Of a stretch of 64,000 nt of DNA, positions 16,903 through 25,186 are shown piece after piece. Below the pieces are notes generated by a model. That model had not been told where the DNA came from and ran no database searches. It saw nothing but the letters and a program-made list of their open reading frames with translations. The first letter of the stretch is position 1. Every line of letters starts with the position of its first letter. The stretch is from Pseudescherichia sp032055545 (GTDB lineage: Bacteria; Pseudomonadota; Gammaproteobacteria; Enterobacterales; Enterobacteriaceae). The position numbers were made by a program, and so were the translations under genes. Location of the stretch: NCBI GenBank assembly GCA_032055545.1, contig DAMBQR010000006.1:55411-119410 (forward strand), in the 5' to 3' direction.

Positions 16903-17097
16903 GTGAGAATACTACGCTATCTATTCACCAGTCCGGAAAAGCTGCTCCAGGTAACCGACCACCGTGACGTTCAGGAGTCTATCGACGACGGGGAGCGGAT
17001 CATTATTGATGAGGACGGCAGGGCGCGGGTAAACGTCCGCAGCCGGGCCGTGAAAGAGGATTTTATCCGCCATGTTGATGCGCTAAAGAGGGCATAA
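16903..17097 (+). CDS. 64-residue cytoplasmic protein, first gene of membrane operon
   Basis: Small soluble protein starting at GTG behind a perfect AGGAGG site (16888-16893) 9 bp upstream. The N-terminus is basic and hydrophobic (MRILRYLFTSPEKLLQV) and the rest is charged (SIDDGERIIIDEDGRARVNV). No family is recognised. The stop is one base from the ATG of the next gene, so expression is coupled. It opens a three-gene unit whose other products are membrane proteins and probably works with them. Not a shadow: the strong ribosome-binding site, tight spacing and normal codon use support it. Confidence 0.75.
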   Translation: MRILRYLFTSPEKLLQVTDHRDVQESIDDGERIIIDEDGRARVNVRSRAVKEDFIRHVDALKRA

Positions 17098-17098
17098 A

Positions 17099-17866
17099 AT
17101 GGCGACAGCAATATTTATGGTATTAATGGTTTCCGGCTACTGGTACACCAGCCGCGATCTCTCCACCCGCTTTAAACTGCGGCGTTCCTTTGGCTGGGAC
17201 GTCTACTTTCTGGTGGCCCTTTACGGCTGCATCTTTATGCTTCAGGGGATTATTGCTACCGGCCTGGTGTGGCTGCTGCTGCTGGTCTCATCTATGGGCA
17301 TGGATGCGCTGCCGCAGTGGTTTGGTTCAGAAGAGCACCGCCTGCAGGTCACCTTCATGAACTGGAGCTTTCTCGGCATTCAGGCGCCGGTGGTGATCAT
17401 GCTGGCCTTTGCTACCCTGTTTTGTCTCTACCGCTCTAACTGGGCAGGCAGCGCACGCCTCGACAGCAACGGTCGTCGCCAGCTGTATAAGTTTCTGACG
17501 CGGGGTAACGGCGTCGAGGGCCTGCTTTATCAGTGTATGGAGACGGGCCAGCTGGCGTGGATCACCCTGAAGTCGCAGCGGGTCTATATTGGCATGATCC
17601 ATGGTGCCACGCTGGACGATACCGAAGTGAGAAATATTGAGCTGATCCCAATGCTGAGCGGTCATCGGGATCGGCACTCCCACCAGCTTAACATTGAGAA
17701 CAACTACAGCGCCTGGTATGCCGAGCATGATATCAACCTGGACACCGAGCCGCAGTCGGCGCTCGATTTCCGCAAGGTTATTCTGCTGGACGAGGTCGAG
17801 AGCCTGTCGCTGTTCGATCCGGCGCAGGTTATGGCGATGGGGATCAAGGAAGAGCCGCAGGCATAA
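17099..17866 (+). CDS. Inner membrane protein of unknown function
   Basis: 255-residue protein with N-terminal hydrophobic segments at about residues 1-15, 31-63 and 92-112, then a cytoplasmic C-terminal half. That half contains ITLKSQRVYIGMIHGATLD and RKVILLDEVESLSLF, which look like a beta-rich regulatory or binding domain. The layout resembles uncharacterised families such as DUF6338, but I cannot confirm this. An AGAGGG site precedes the ATG, one base after the preceding stop. It is followed after 18 bp by the YetF-type gene, so the three genes form an operon. Confidence 0.75.
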   Translation: MATAIFMVLMVSGYWYTSRDLSTRFKLRRSFGWDVYFLVALYGCIFMLQGIIATGLVWLLLLVSSMGMDALPQWFGSEEHRLQVTFMNWSFLGIQAPVVIMLAFATLFCLYRSNWAGSARLDSNGRRQLYKFLTRGNGVEGLLYQCMETGQLAWITLKSQRVYIGMIHGATLDDTEVRNIELIPMLSGHRDRHSHQLNIENNYSAWYAEHDINLDTEPQSALDFRKVILLDEVESLSLFDPAQVMAMGIKEEPQA

Positions 17867-17884
17867 CGTTAACAGGATGGCACA

Positions 17885-18853
17885 ATGCGTAAAACGTCTC
17901 TGCCCAATGAGAATCCGCCACCGGTACGGGAGAAGCACGTCTGGTTAAGCTTTGAAGCTAACGTGCGTCGTGTCGGCTTCTTTGTGCTGCTTTTGATCGT
18001 ACTGGCCGCATTAAGCGGCCTGTTCTCACGAGGCCATTATAGCCACGTTGAGCGCAGCAATGCCGACAATACGCTGACCCTGAGCTACGAGCGCTTTAAC
18101 CGCCAGCAGAGCGATATGGATATGGAGATTTCAACTACGGCGGCCAGCGAAAACAGGCTTACTATCACTCTGGGCGGCGATTTTATGCAGGCGTTTAAGA
18201 TCGATACGCTCCAGCCGCAGCCGGATAAAACCTGGAGCCAGGACAGCGGCCTGGTGCTGGAGTACGAGCGCAGCAGCCTGCCCTCCAGCGGTAAAGTGTG
18301 GCTGGGTCTGCTGCCGCAACAGCCTGGCAGCAGCACCAGTATCGTGACCGTCAATAACGGCCCGCCCCTCTCTTTCTGGCAGTTTACCTGGCCCTGGGAG
18401 CACAGTATGGAAATGGTTCTCAGAGCGTTGGCCATCTACCTGGTGTTAATGGTGGTGTTTAAGATTGCCGGACGGCGGGCGCTGATGCAGATGACCTCGT
18501 TCGATCTGATCCTGCTGCTGATTATTAGCGAGGCGACGCAGCAGGCGCTGCTGGGCAATGACTTTTCCGTTACCGGCGCGGCGCTCACCATTATTACGCT
18601 GGTGGTAGTGGATATGCTGTTTGGCTACCTCAAGCGGTATCTGCCGGGCGTCGAGGCGACCATTGACGGCACGCCGGTGATCCTCGTGGAGAATGGCCGA
18701 CTGCTTGAGAAGAAGATGAAGCAGGCCGACATCTCCTATGACGATATCATGGCTTTTGCCCGCAACGGCCAGGGCATCGATAAGCTAGCGGATATCAAGT
18801 ACGCCATTCTGGAGCAGAACGGTCATATCTCTATCATTCCCGCAACGAAATAA
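17885..18853 (+). CDS. YetF/DUF421-type membrane protein with N-terminal periplasmic extension
   Basis: 322-residue protein. The C-terminal half is a YetF (DUF421) module: two or three membrane helices (MVLRALAIYLVLMVVFKIAGRRAL, SFDLILLLIISEATQQALLG, the block after it) followed by a cytoplasmic domain with GTPVILVENGRLLEKKM and YAILEQNGHISIIP. Ahead of it lies an unusual part: one membrane helix at about residues 31-48 and a presumably periplasmic domain of about 125 residues with LTLSYERFNRQQSDM and DSGLVLEYERSS. Plain YetF proteins lack this. YetF-type proteins have been linked to spore and membrane processes in Bacillus; no function is known in enterics. It ends an operon with the two preceding genes, and a hairpin follows. 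Confidence 0.8.
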   Translation: MRKTSLPNENPPPVREKHVWLSFEANVRRVGFFVLLLIVLAALSGLFSRGHYSHVERSNADNTLTLSYERFNRQQSDMDMEISTTAASENRLTITLGGDFMQAFKIDTLQPQPDKTWSQDSGLVLEYERSSLPSSGKVWLGLLPQQPGSSTSIVTVNNGPPLSFWQFTWPWEHSMEMVLRALAIYLVLMVVFKIAGRRALMQMTSFDLILLLIISEATQQALLGNDFSVTGAALTIITLVVVDMLFGYLKRYLPGVEATIDGTPVILVENGRLLEKKMKQADISYDDIMAFARNGQGIDKLADIKYAILEQNGHISIIPATK

Positions 18854-18880
18854 AAAACCGGTCAGCATCGCTGACCGGTT
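18851..18880. terminator. Bidirectional terminator between convergent operons
   Basis: A 10-bp stem ACCGGTCAGC/GCTGACCGGT with loop ATC. On the minus strand it is followed by TTTTTTATTT, a good intrinsic terminator for the stress cluster; on the plus strand it is followed by TCTCTTC, a weaker terminator for the YetF-type gene. Confidence 0.8.
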
Positions 18881-18895
18881 CTCTTCAGGCCTGAG

Positions 18896-18982
18896 CTATT
18901 TTTTCTCAGGCTTTTTGTCACCGGACTCCGGCGACTCAGAAGGATCGTCTTTTTCAACGTTCAGAATGTAATCAATACGCAT
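18896..18982 (-). CDS. 28-residue ORF at the end of the stress cluster
   Basis: An ORF reading MRIDYILNVEKDD... and ending ...KKPEKK, with a good GAGGAG site 6 bp before the ATG. The product is acidic and Pro/Ser/Lys-rich, with no membrane segment, and is likely disordered after residue 10. It lies 30 bp downstream of the YciF-like gene and just before a terminator, as a third cistron would. No family is recognised. The strong ribosome-binding site is the main reason to believe it is translated. Confidence 0.55.
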   Translation of the reverse strand: MRIDYILNVEKDDPSESPESGDKKPEKK

Positions 18983-19012
18983 AGTGTCTCCTCATTGTTG
19001 CCTTCGGCAAAC

Positions 19013-19492
19013 TTATTTTTTGCCTTCGGCAATGCCGGTGAGCTTCACATCGGTCTCTTTCTCTTCGTTCAGCGTCTCTTCCAGCAGCTTAGCCGCTTCA
19101 GTGTAGCCCAGCTTCTGCGCCAGGGTACGCAGAGTACCGTAAGAGGCGATCTCATAGTGCTCTACTTTTTGCGCCGCACCAATCAGACCTTCGTCGCGCA
19201 GTTCACCTGCGGTAACGGAATCGATGATCTCCTGGGCCTCTTCCACCAGTCCTTCTAGGGCGTGGCATTTCATGCGGCGAATGCGCAGACCTTCGGTTAC
19301 GTCGACAATCTGGTCAATTCGTTCGATCTGCCCGCGGGTCTCTTCCAGGTGCGTTTCAAAAGCAGCAACCAGTTTTTCGGAGGTTGCCGCACGCGCCATT
19401 TTTGGCAGTGCACGGGCAATCTGTTTTTCTGCGCTGTATATATCTGAAAGCTCGTGAATAAATAGATCTTCAAGGGTTTTAACCGCTGGCAT
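19013..19492 (-). CDS. YciF/YciE-family ferritin-like stress protein (DUF892)
   Basis: 159-residue four-helix-bundle protein of the YciE/YciF family, whose fold is ferritin-like and whose members are induced by RpoS, osmotic stress or bile. Typical motifs are TLEDLFIHELSDIYSAEKQ near residues 5-23, the KMARAATSEKL helix, and QKVEHYEIASYGTLRTLA near 108-125; Glu and His residues in these helices could bind metal. The start at 19492 is chosen because MPAVKTLEDLF is the family start and GAGGAA lies 6 bp before it; the frame is open further upstream. It lies between a KGG-repeat gene and a 28-residue ORF, as yciF lies next to yciG in E. coli. Confidence 0.88.
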   Translation of the reverse strand: MPAVKTLEDLFIHELSDIYSAEKQIARALPKMARAATSEKLVAAFETHLEETRGQIERIDQIVDVTEGLRIRRMKCHALEGLVEEAQEIIDSVTAGELRDEGLIGAAQKVEHYEIASYGTLRTLAQKLGYTEAAKLLEETLNEEKETDVKLTGIAEGKK

Positions 19493-19636
19493 AATAAATT
19501 CCTCGTTGTTTCGCCGAAATAGATCCTTAAAGGATTGTGGCAATCCTGTAAATTTCATTACAGGATTGCCACCGACAGTCAATACATATTTATTTAATAG
19601 ATCTCAGATTAATTAAATAAAATTGGCTTACCACGA

Positions 19637-19816
19637 TCAGGAGGAACGACCGCCGCTGTGACTGTTTTGCCCGCCTTTCTTACCTGCTTCAGATGCGCGC
19701 TGCGGGTCGTTTTTGAAGTTCCCACCGCTCTGCTGCCCGCCTTTACGGCCTGCTTCAGAAGCGCGCTGTTTATCTTCTGCAAAGTTTCCTGAACCGCCAC
19801 GATGTTGTTGGGCCAT
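19637..19816 (-). CDS. KGG-motif stress protein (YmdF/YciG/Con-10 type)
   Basis: 59-residue hydrophilic protein with two KGG repeats of the stress-induced Con-10 family: DKQRASEAGRKGGQQSGG and DPQRASEAGKKGGQNS. E. coli has YciG, YmdF and YjdN-like relatives, RpoS-dependent and linked to stationary phase, heat and acid survival and to flagellar motility in Salmonella. The start at 19816 follows AAGGAG by 7 bp; the residues before it in the same frame are not family-like. It is the first gene of a cluster with the YciF-like and 28-residue genes, separated from the former by 144 bp. Confidence 0.88.
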   Translation of the reverse strand: MAQQHRGGSGNFAEDKQRASEAGRKGGQQSGGNFKNDPQRASEAGKKGGQNSHSGGRSS

Positions 19817-20091
19817 AATATACTCCTTCCACATACAGTTTTGGTTAAAAAATAGAGGGAAGTTATTCCCCCGTCAGGCATGTTTAACTGTAGTCATAAT
19901 TCCCCCGGCTTCAAGTTGAAAATCTATGGAAATATCGCCAGCGAAGCATACCAGGAGCATTCTGAGAGGGATAATTTTTCCTTATAACGAGAAATCAAAC
20001 AGATAGCAAAATATATTATCTCAGCGAAGCGGCAAATATATTTCCACGGCTAAATATTGCAAAATATGTCATTTCATAAAGCAACGGTAAT
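19817..20091. other. A+T-rich gap upstream of the stress cluster
   Basis: No convincing ORF or RNA. The region is strikingly A+T-rich (several AATAT-type runs) and must contain the promoter of the KGG gene, which reads leftward. I could not single out a definite promoter. It ends at the mgl terminator. Confidence 0.6.
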
Positions 20092-20120
20092 AAAAAAAGC
20101 CCGCCGGAGCGGCGGGCCTT
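20092..20120 (-). terminator. Intrinsic terminator of mglBAC
   Basis: On the minus strand GCCCGCC-GCTCC-GGCGGGC is followed by TTTTTTT, 25 bp after the mglC stop. It is a canonical rho-independent terminator. Confidence 0.92.
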
Positions 20121-20144
20121 GATAAGCAAGCGAAAAGTACAGGC

Positions 20145-21155
20145 TTATTTTTTGCGCGCGTACTTCAGCGAGTCCAGCGCCACGGCGAAGATAATGATGC
20201 CGCCCTTGATGATGTACTGCCAGTAGGGGTTAACACCGATATAGGTCAGACCATAGTTGATAACGGTGAAGATGATCACCCCGGTCACCACTCCAAGCAC
20301 CGTACCTACGCCGCCGCTGAAGGAGACCCCGCCCACTACGCAGGCGGCAATCGCATCCAGCTCGTACATAAAGCCGAGGTTGTTGGTCGCCGAGCCGATA
20401 CGGCCCGCTTCCAGCATGCCGCCGAAGGCATAGAAGACGCCTGACAGGGCATAGATCATCAGCAGGTTCAGCGCCACGTTAACGCCGGAGACCTTTGCCG
20501 CTTCCGGGTTGCCACCGATAGCGAAGATGTTTTTACCGAAGCGAGTCTTGTTCCACAGGATCCAGACAAAGGCGACGGCGATCAGCGCGTAGAAGGTGAT
20601 GTAGGAGAGGCGGAAGCTGCCCAGCGCGACAAATCCCTGGGTAAAGGTCGAGAAGCCGCTGTCGAAGCCGGAGATCGGCGATGCGCCCACGAAGTCATAG
20701 TAGAGAGAGTTGATACCGTAGACGATGATCATCGTACCCAGGGTGGTGATAAACGGCGTTACGTTGAGGTAGGCGATGATAATACCGTTCACCAGACCAA
20801 TGATCGCCCCAATCACGCAGACGATAGCGATAACCGCGATAATCGGCATGGTGGCCATCTCAGGGAACACCTTGTTGGCATTCTCCATCGACTGAAGCAG
20901 CGTTGCTGCGACAACCGCCGCGAGACCAACCTGACGTCCGGCGGAGAGGTCGGTCCCCTGGGTAACGATCAGCCCCGCCACACCCAGCGCGATAATAATA
21001 CGCACCGAGGACTGGGTCAGAATGTTACTGAGGTTCAGCAGGCTCAGGAACGTGGGATCCTGGAAGATAATAATGGCCAGCAACACCAAAAGAACGACGT
21101 AGAGACCGCCCTCTTTCAGGTAAGTGAGAAAACTCTTTTTATTTAGCGCACTCAT
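20145..21155 (-). CDS. mglC: Galactose/methyl galactoside ABC transporter permease
   Basis: 336-residue inner-membrane permease of the sugar ABC importer MglBAC (RbsC/AraH family), with eight to ten hydrophobic helices. It forms the channel for D-galactose, D-glucose and methyl-beta-galactoside. The family motifs GTDLSAGRQVGLAA and AIAACVVGGVSFSGGVGTV are visible. It lies 15 bp after mglA and is the last gene of the operon before a strong terminator. In E. coli the preTA genes lie beyond it; here the stress cluster does. Confidence 0.97.
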   Translation of the reverse strand: MSALNKKSFLTYLKEGGLYVVLLVLLAIIIFQDPTFLSLLNLSNILTQSSVRIIIALGVAGLIVTQGTDLSAGRQVGLAAVVAATLLQSMENANKVFPEMATMPIIAVIAIVCVIGAIIGLVNGIIIAYLNVTPFITTLGTMIIVYGINSLYYDFVGASPISGFDSGFSTFTQGFVALGSFRLSYITFYALIAVAFVWILWNKTRFGKNIFAIGGNPEAAKVSGVNVALNLLMIYALSGVFYAFGGMLEAGRIGSATNNLGFMYELDAIAACVVGGVSFSGGVGTVLGVVTGVIIFTVINYGLTYIGVNPYWQYIIKGGIIIFAVALDSLKYARKK

Positions 21156-21170
21156 GAGAAGCCCCTGATC

Positions 21171-22691
21171 TTAAAGGTGCAAAGACGCAAGACGTAAAAT
21201 TTCGTTTTGCGTTGTCGTTTTAGTGTCAACAATTCCGGCAACGAGGCCATTGCTCATAACCAAAATACGGTCGGTGATCCCTAACAGCTCTGGCATTTCG
21301 GAGGAGATGATGATGATCCCCTTCTCCTTCTTCGCCAGTTCAGCTATCAGCTGGTAGATCTCAAATTTTGCCCCCACGTCGATACCGCGCGTTGGCTCAT
21401 CCAGCATCAGGATCTCCGGCTGGGTCAGCAGCCAGCGGCCGATAATGACCTTCTGCTGGTTGCCGCCGGAGAGGGAGCCAATCTGCGTGCGGTGCCCTGG
21501 CGTTTTCACCCGCATTGAGTCGATCACCCACTGTGTGTCGCTCTTCATGCGGCTGTTATCCAGCAGGCCAACTTTGTTTTTGTAGTTCTGAATATTGGAG
21601 ATAAGAGAGTTAAAACCGATATCCAGATAGGCGTAGATCCCCGTCGAGCGGCGCTCTTCGGTCACCAGCGCAAAGCCATTGTTAATCGCTTCGTGAGCGG
21701 TGTGGTTATTGATGGTTTTCCCGTGCAGCGTAATGGTGCCGCCCGATTTTTCGCGGATGCCAAACAGGGTCTCCACGATGTCGGTACGCTTGGCCCCTAC
21801 CAGCCCGGCAATGCCGAGAATTTCACCTTTGTGCAGGTCAAATGAGACGTCGCGAATCGAGGGCTGACGCAGAGAGGTGAGGTTGCGCACCTGCATGATC
21901 GTCTCACCCGGTTTATTCTGTTTGTCCGGGAAGCGCTGGTTCAGCGAGCGGCCGACCATCATGGCGATGATTTTGTCCATATCCAGCCCTTCCAGCGGCT
22001 GGGTGGCAATCCACTGGCCGTCGCGCAGGATAGTGATCTCGTCGCAAAGCTGGAAGATCTCCTCCATCTTATGCGAGATATAGACGATACCGCAGCCACG
22101 TTCTTTCAGCTTGCGGATAATTTTAAACAGATGATTGACCTCTTTTTCGGTCAGCGACGAGGTCGGCTCATCCATAATGACGATTTTGGCATCGTAGGAG
22201 AACGCCTTCGCAATTTCGATCATCTGCATTTGCGAAACGGAGAGGGTTCCCACGCGGGCGCGCGGATCGATATCGATATCCAGCTCGTCGAAAATCGCTT
22301 TCGTGTCGCGATACATTTTGTCCTGATCGACAAACACGCCTTTGGTGGGGTAGCGCCCCAGCCACATGTTGTCCATCACCGACCGCTGTAGCACCAGGTT
22401 AAGCTCCTGATGCACCATCGATATCCCGTTTTCCAGCGCCTCTTTGGTCGAATGGAAATCGATCTCTTTACCCTGGAATAGAATGCTGCCGGAATCTTTT
22501 TGATAGATCCCAAAAAGGCATTTTAATAACGTTGATTTACCTGCGCCATTTTCACCCATCAGGGCGTGAATAGAGTGCGGACGCACTTTTAAATTAACGT
22601 TATCGAGTGCCTTAACGCCGGGAAATGACTTGTTGATGCCGCTCATTTCCAACAAGAATTCACCTGACGACTGAGTAGTATCGCTGACCAT
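21171..22691 (-). CDS. mglA: Galactose/methyl galactoside ABC transporter ATP-binding protein
   Basis: 506-residue ATPase with two tandem ABC cassettes, the energising subunit of MglBAC. The first cassette has Walker A GENGAGKST (about 45-53), signature LSVSQMQMIEIAKA and Walker B IVIMDEPTS. The second has the usual degenerate Walker A (GLVGAKRTDI), signature LSGGNQQKVIIGRW and Walker B ILMLDEPTRG. The start at 22691 is chosen because MVSDTTQSSGEFLLEM aligns with the E. coli start; an in-frame ATG eight codons upstream is less likely. A strong hairpin lies just upstream in the mglB-mglA gap. Confidence 0.97.
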   Translation of the reverse strand: MVSDTTQSSGEFLLEMSGINKSFPGVKALDNVNLKVRPHSIHALMGENGAGKSTLLKCLFGIYQKDSGSILFQGKEIDFHSTKEALENGISMVHQELNLVLQRSVMDNMWLGRYPTKGVFVDQDKMYRDTKAIFDELDIDIDPRARVGTLSVSQMQMIEIAKAFSYDAKIVIMDEPTSSLTEKEVNHLFKIIRKLKERGCGIVYISHKMEEIFQLCDEITILRDGQWIATQPLEGLDMDKIIAMMVGRSLNQRFPDKQNKPGETIMQVRNLTSLRQPSIRDVSFDLHKGEILGIAGLVGAKRTDIVETLFGIREKSGGTITLHGKTINNHTAHEAINNGFALVTEERRSTGIYAYLDIGFNSLISNIQNYKNKVGLLDNSRMKSDTQWVIDSMRVKTPGHRTQIGSLSGGNQQKVIIGRWLLTQPEILMLDEPTRGIDVGAKFEIYQLIAELAKKEKGIIIISSEMPELLGITDRILVMSNGLVAGIVDTKTTTQNEILRLASLHL

Positions 22692-22725
22692 AATTATACC
22701 TTGTTGGCCTCGCACATCGCGTTAT

Positions 22726-22749
22726 AAAAGGGCGCATCAAGATGCGCCC
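22726..22749 (-). terminator. Intercistronic hairpin between mglB and mglA
   Basis: In the mRNA sense, GGGCGCATC-TT-GATGCGCCC is followed by TTTTAT. The structure lies 21 bp after the mglB stop and looks like a partial terminator or a 3'-end stabiliser. It would favour synthesis of the binding protein MglB over MglA and MglC. Confidence 0.75.
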
Positions 22750-22769
22750 AGTGAAAGCAGAACAATGAA

Positions 22770-23768
22770 TTATTTATTGCTGAACTCAGAGAGGTTCTCT
22801 TTATCCACGCCTACGTATGGGATACGGACGATTTTCTCTTCCAGCTTCCAGTTAGTGCCATCAGCTGCGCCTTTGCCGTCGGCGAGGTTTTTCGCCAGGT
22901 CAAAGGTGGCTTTCGCCTGGTTGTTGGCATCGTTCAGAACGGTACCGGCCAGCGCACCGGATTTCACCAGCGCCAGCGCTTCTGGCAGGGCGTCAACGCC
23001 GAATACCGGAATAGAGGATTTGTTATGGGCCTTCAGCGCTTCTACCGCACCCATCGCCATGGCATCGTTGTTGGCGATAACCACTTCGATTTTGTTGGCG
23101 TTCGGGCCAGAGAGCCACGCATCCATCTTATCTTTCGCCATCGCGGTATCCCACATGGCGGTATCGAGCTGCAGCTGCTGGGTCTTAACACCCTTATCGT
23201 TCAGCTCTTTGATGACGTAGGTCGTACGCGCTTCAGCATCCGGGTGGCCCGGCTCGCCTTTCAGCAGTACGAACTGGATCTGACCATCTTTGTTCAGGTC
23301 CCAGGTCGGGTTCGCCGCCCAGTGTTTAGCGATCAGGTCGCCCTGAATGATGCCGGACTCTTTCGAGTCGGTACCGACATAGTAGGCTTTGTCATAGCTA
23401 TCCAGCGCCTTGCGGGATGGCTCTTTGTTGAAGAAGACGATCGGCACGTTCTGACCGCGCGCTTTCTCGATAACCGTACCTGCGGCTGCCGGGTCAACCA
23501 GGTTAATCGCCAGCGCTTTAACGCCCTTCGCCAGCAGAACGTCGATCTGGTCATTCTGTTTTGACTGGTCGTTCTGCGAGTCGTTCATCAGCAGCTGAAC
23601 GTCCGGCGTCTCTTTCGCATCTTTCTCAATTGCTTTACGTACAACCGACATAAAGTTGTCGTCATATTTATAAATGGTCACGCCAATGCGGGTATCTGCC
23701 GCCTGTGCTGCCGCGCCAAAAAGCATGCTTGCCATTACGGCAGACAGAGTTAAAACCTTCTTATTCAT
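22770..23768 (-). CDS. mglB: D-galactose/D-glucose periplasmic binding protein
   Basis: 332-residue substrate-binding protein of MglBAC, also the receptor for galactose/glucose chemotaxis through the Trg transducer. Residues 1-23 are a signal peptide ending in AAQA, mature start ADTRIG. The type-1 periplasmic fold is visible with sugar-contact residues in VIANNDAMAMGAVEAL and VFGVDALPEAL, and a calcium-binding loop DLNKDGQIQF near residues 157-166. It is the first gene of the operon and is separated from galS by a regulatory region with CRP and GalS/GalR sites. Confidence 0.97.
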   Translation of the reverse strand: MNKKVLTLSAVMASMLFGAAAQAADTRIGVTIYKYDDNFMSVVRKAIEKDAKETPDVQLLMNDSQNDQSKQNDQIDVLLAKGVKALAINLVDPAAAGTVIEKARGQNVPIVFFNKEPSRKALDSYDKAYYVGTDSKESGIIQGDLIAKHWAANPTWDLNKDGQIQFVLLKGEPGHPDAEARTTYVIKELNDKGVKTQQLQLDTAMWDTAMAKDKMDAWLSGPNANKIEVVIANNDAMAMGAVEALKAHNKSSIPVFGVDALPEALALVKSGALAGTVLNDANNQAKATFDLAKNLADGKGAADGTNWKLEEKIVRIPYVGVDKENLSEFSNK

Positions 23769-24007
23769 GGTATCTCCGGTTTATGCAGGGTAGTTCTTGT
23801 GAATAAAGATCGGCGGGCAGCAGAATAGTGAAACGTTACTGTCGCCGAAGGTCACTCTAAAAATTGGGTCTTCCGTGTACGGTAACGCTCCAGAAAAGCT
23901 TTATTGATTGTCCCTTGCGAATCATCATGTCTGACCGAACGGCCTGTATTACATAATGTTTCAGGCTCTGGAACGCTGACATCATAGTCAGCGCATTGTT
24001 AAGATAC

Positions 24008-24041
24008 TGTGAATTTACTCACAGATTGAAAACGGTTACAT
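24008..24041. promoter_or_regulatory. CRP site and GalS/GalR operator of mglBAC
   Basis: TGTGAATTTACTCACA (24008-24023) is a perfect TGTGA-N6-TCACA CRP site. It is followed two bases later by TTGAAAACGGTTACAT (24026-24041), close to the gal operator consensus GTGTAANCGNTTACAC. Their pairing upstream of mglB matches known control of mgl by cAMP-CRP and GalS in E. coli. They lie about 240 bp before the mglB start, implying a long leader. Confidence 0.85.
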
Positions 24042-24050
24042 GCAGCTATG

Positions 24051-25076
24051 TTATAAGTTAGTGATCGGTGCCACAGTTTGCCGCAGCGCCACCGAATGGC
24101 GGCGCACCAGGGTTGGCATAAAGCAGTGGGTAGCGGCCAGATCCTGCGCCCCCGCTGCCCCCTGCAGCGCCAGCTCGGTCGCCAGCCGCGCCATGGATGC
24201 GATGGGATAACGCACCGTGGTCAGCTGCGGATCGGTATAGCGGGCAATGGGAATATCATCGAAACCAATAAGGGACAGATGCTGCGGCACGGCGATGCCG
24301 TTGTCTTTCAGCGCCGTCAGCGCCCCGGCGGCCATGCTGTCGTTATAGGCAAAGACGGCGGTCAGGTGCAGATTACGGCCAAGCAGCTCTACCATTGCCG
24401 CCTCCCCGCCCTGCATGTCCGGCGCGCCTGTGCCTACCCAGCCATCAGGGGCATTGATGCCCTGCTCAGCCAGCGCCTGCCGCCACCCCTGCTGGCGCAG
24501 ATCGTTATCTTCGATACGGTGGCTGGAGCCGAGATAGCCCACCCGCTGGTGTCCCTGAGCAAGCAGCATCCGGGTCGCCATCACCGCCCCGCTGACGTTA
24601 TCCAGCGCAACGCAGCGGTGGGCGTAGCCGGGAACTACGCGGTTGATCAGCACCATACCGGGGATCTGCTCCATAAAACCGGCCAGCTCCTCATCGCTTA
24701 ACGCTTTGGAGTGGACAATCAGGGCGTTACAGCGCTGGCGGATGAGGATCTCAATGGCATGACGCTCCTTTTCCGCTTCATGATAGCTGTTGCCAATCAG
24801 GAGATACTTCTGGTGCTGCTGGGCCACGGTGTCCACCGCCTTAACCAGCGCACCGAAGAAGGCGTCAGAAACATCCATCACCACCACGCCAATGGTATCG
24901 CTGACCTGAGTCGCCAGTGCCTGGGCGTTGGCGTTGGGCCGATAGCCCAGCTGCGCCACGGCTTTCATGACCGCTTCACGGGTGTCAGGGCTAACCATCG
25001 CGCTGTTATTAAGCACGCGGGAGACCGTCGCGACAGAGACGCCCGCTCGACGCGCCACGTCACGAATGGTAATCAT
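24051..25076 (-). CDS. galS: Galactose isorepressor GalS
   Basis: 341-residue LacI-family repressor of the mgl operon and part of the gal regulon. The N-terminal helix-turn-helix reads TIRDVARRAGVSVATVSRVL (residues 2-21), followed by the hinge and a periplasmic-binding-protein-like effector domain with galactose-contact regions such as NRVVPGYAHRC and IGFDDIPIARYTDP. Position upstream of mglBAC and the residues seen favour GalS over GalR. A gal operator at 25187-25202 ahead of its start points to autorepression. The start is the ATG of MITIRDVA. Confidence 0.96.
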   Translation of the reverse strand: MITIRDVARRAGVSVATVSRVLNNSAMVSPDTREAVMKAVAQLGYRPNANAQALATQVSDTIGVVVMDVSDAFFGALVKAVDTVAQQHQKYLLIGNSYHEAEKERHAIEILIRQRCNALIVHSKALSDEELAGFMEQIPGMVLINRVVPGYAHRCVALDNVSGAVMATRMLLAQGHQRVGYLGSSHRIEDNDLRQQGWRQALAEQGINAPDGWVGTGAPDMQGGEAAMVELLGRNLHLTAVFAYNDSMAAGALTALKDNGIAVPQHLSLIGFDDIPIARYTDPQLTTVRYPIASMARLATELALQGAAGAQDLAATHCFMPTLVRRHSVALRQTVAPITNL

Positions 25077-25186
25077 GCCCGGCCTCCTGATTGAGATTGC
25101 AGCAGCTCACAGTTTCCCCCCTGGGTTTAGCAAGAGCGCTATTCTGGCAGGGGGAGCGGAGCCGCTACGTGAGGAAGGTCACAGCA

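Noticed and set aside
16785..16967. Plus-strand 60-codon open frame before the membrane operon
   Set aside because: It overlaps the emrE promoter region and the start of the 64-residue gene in another frame, with no ribosome-binding site and no resemblance to a known family.
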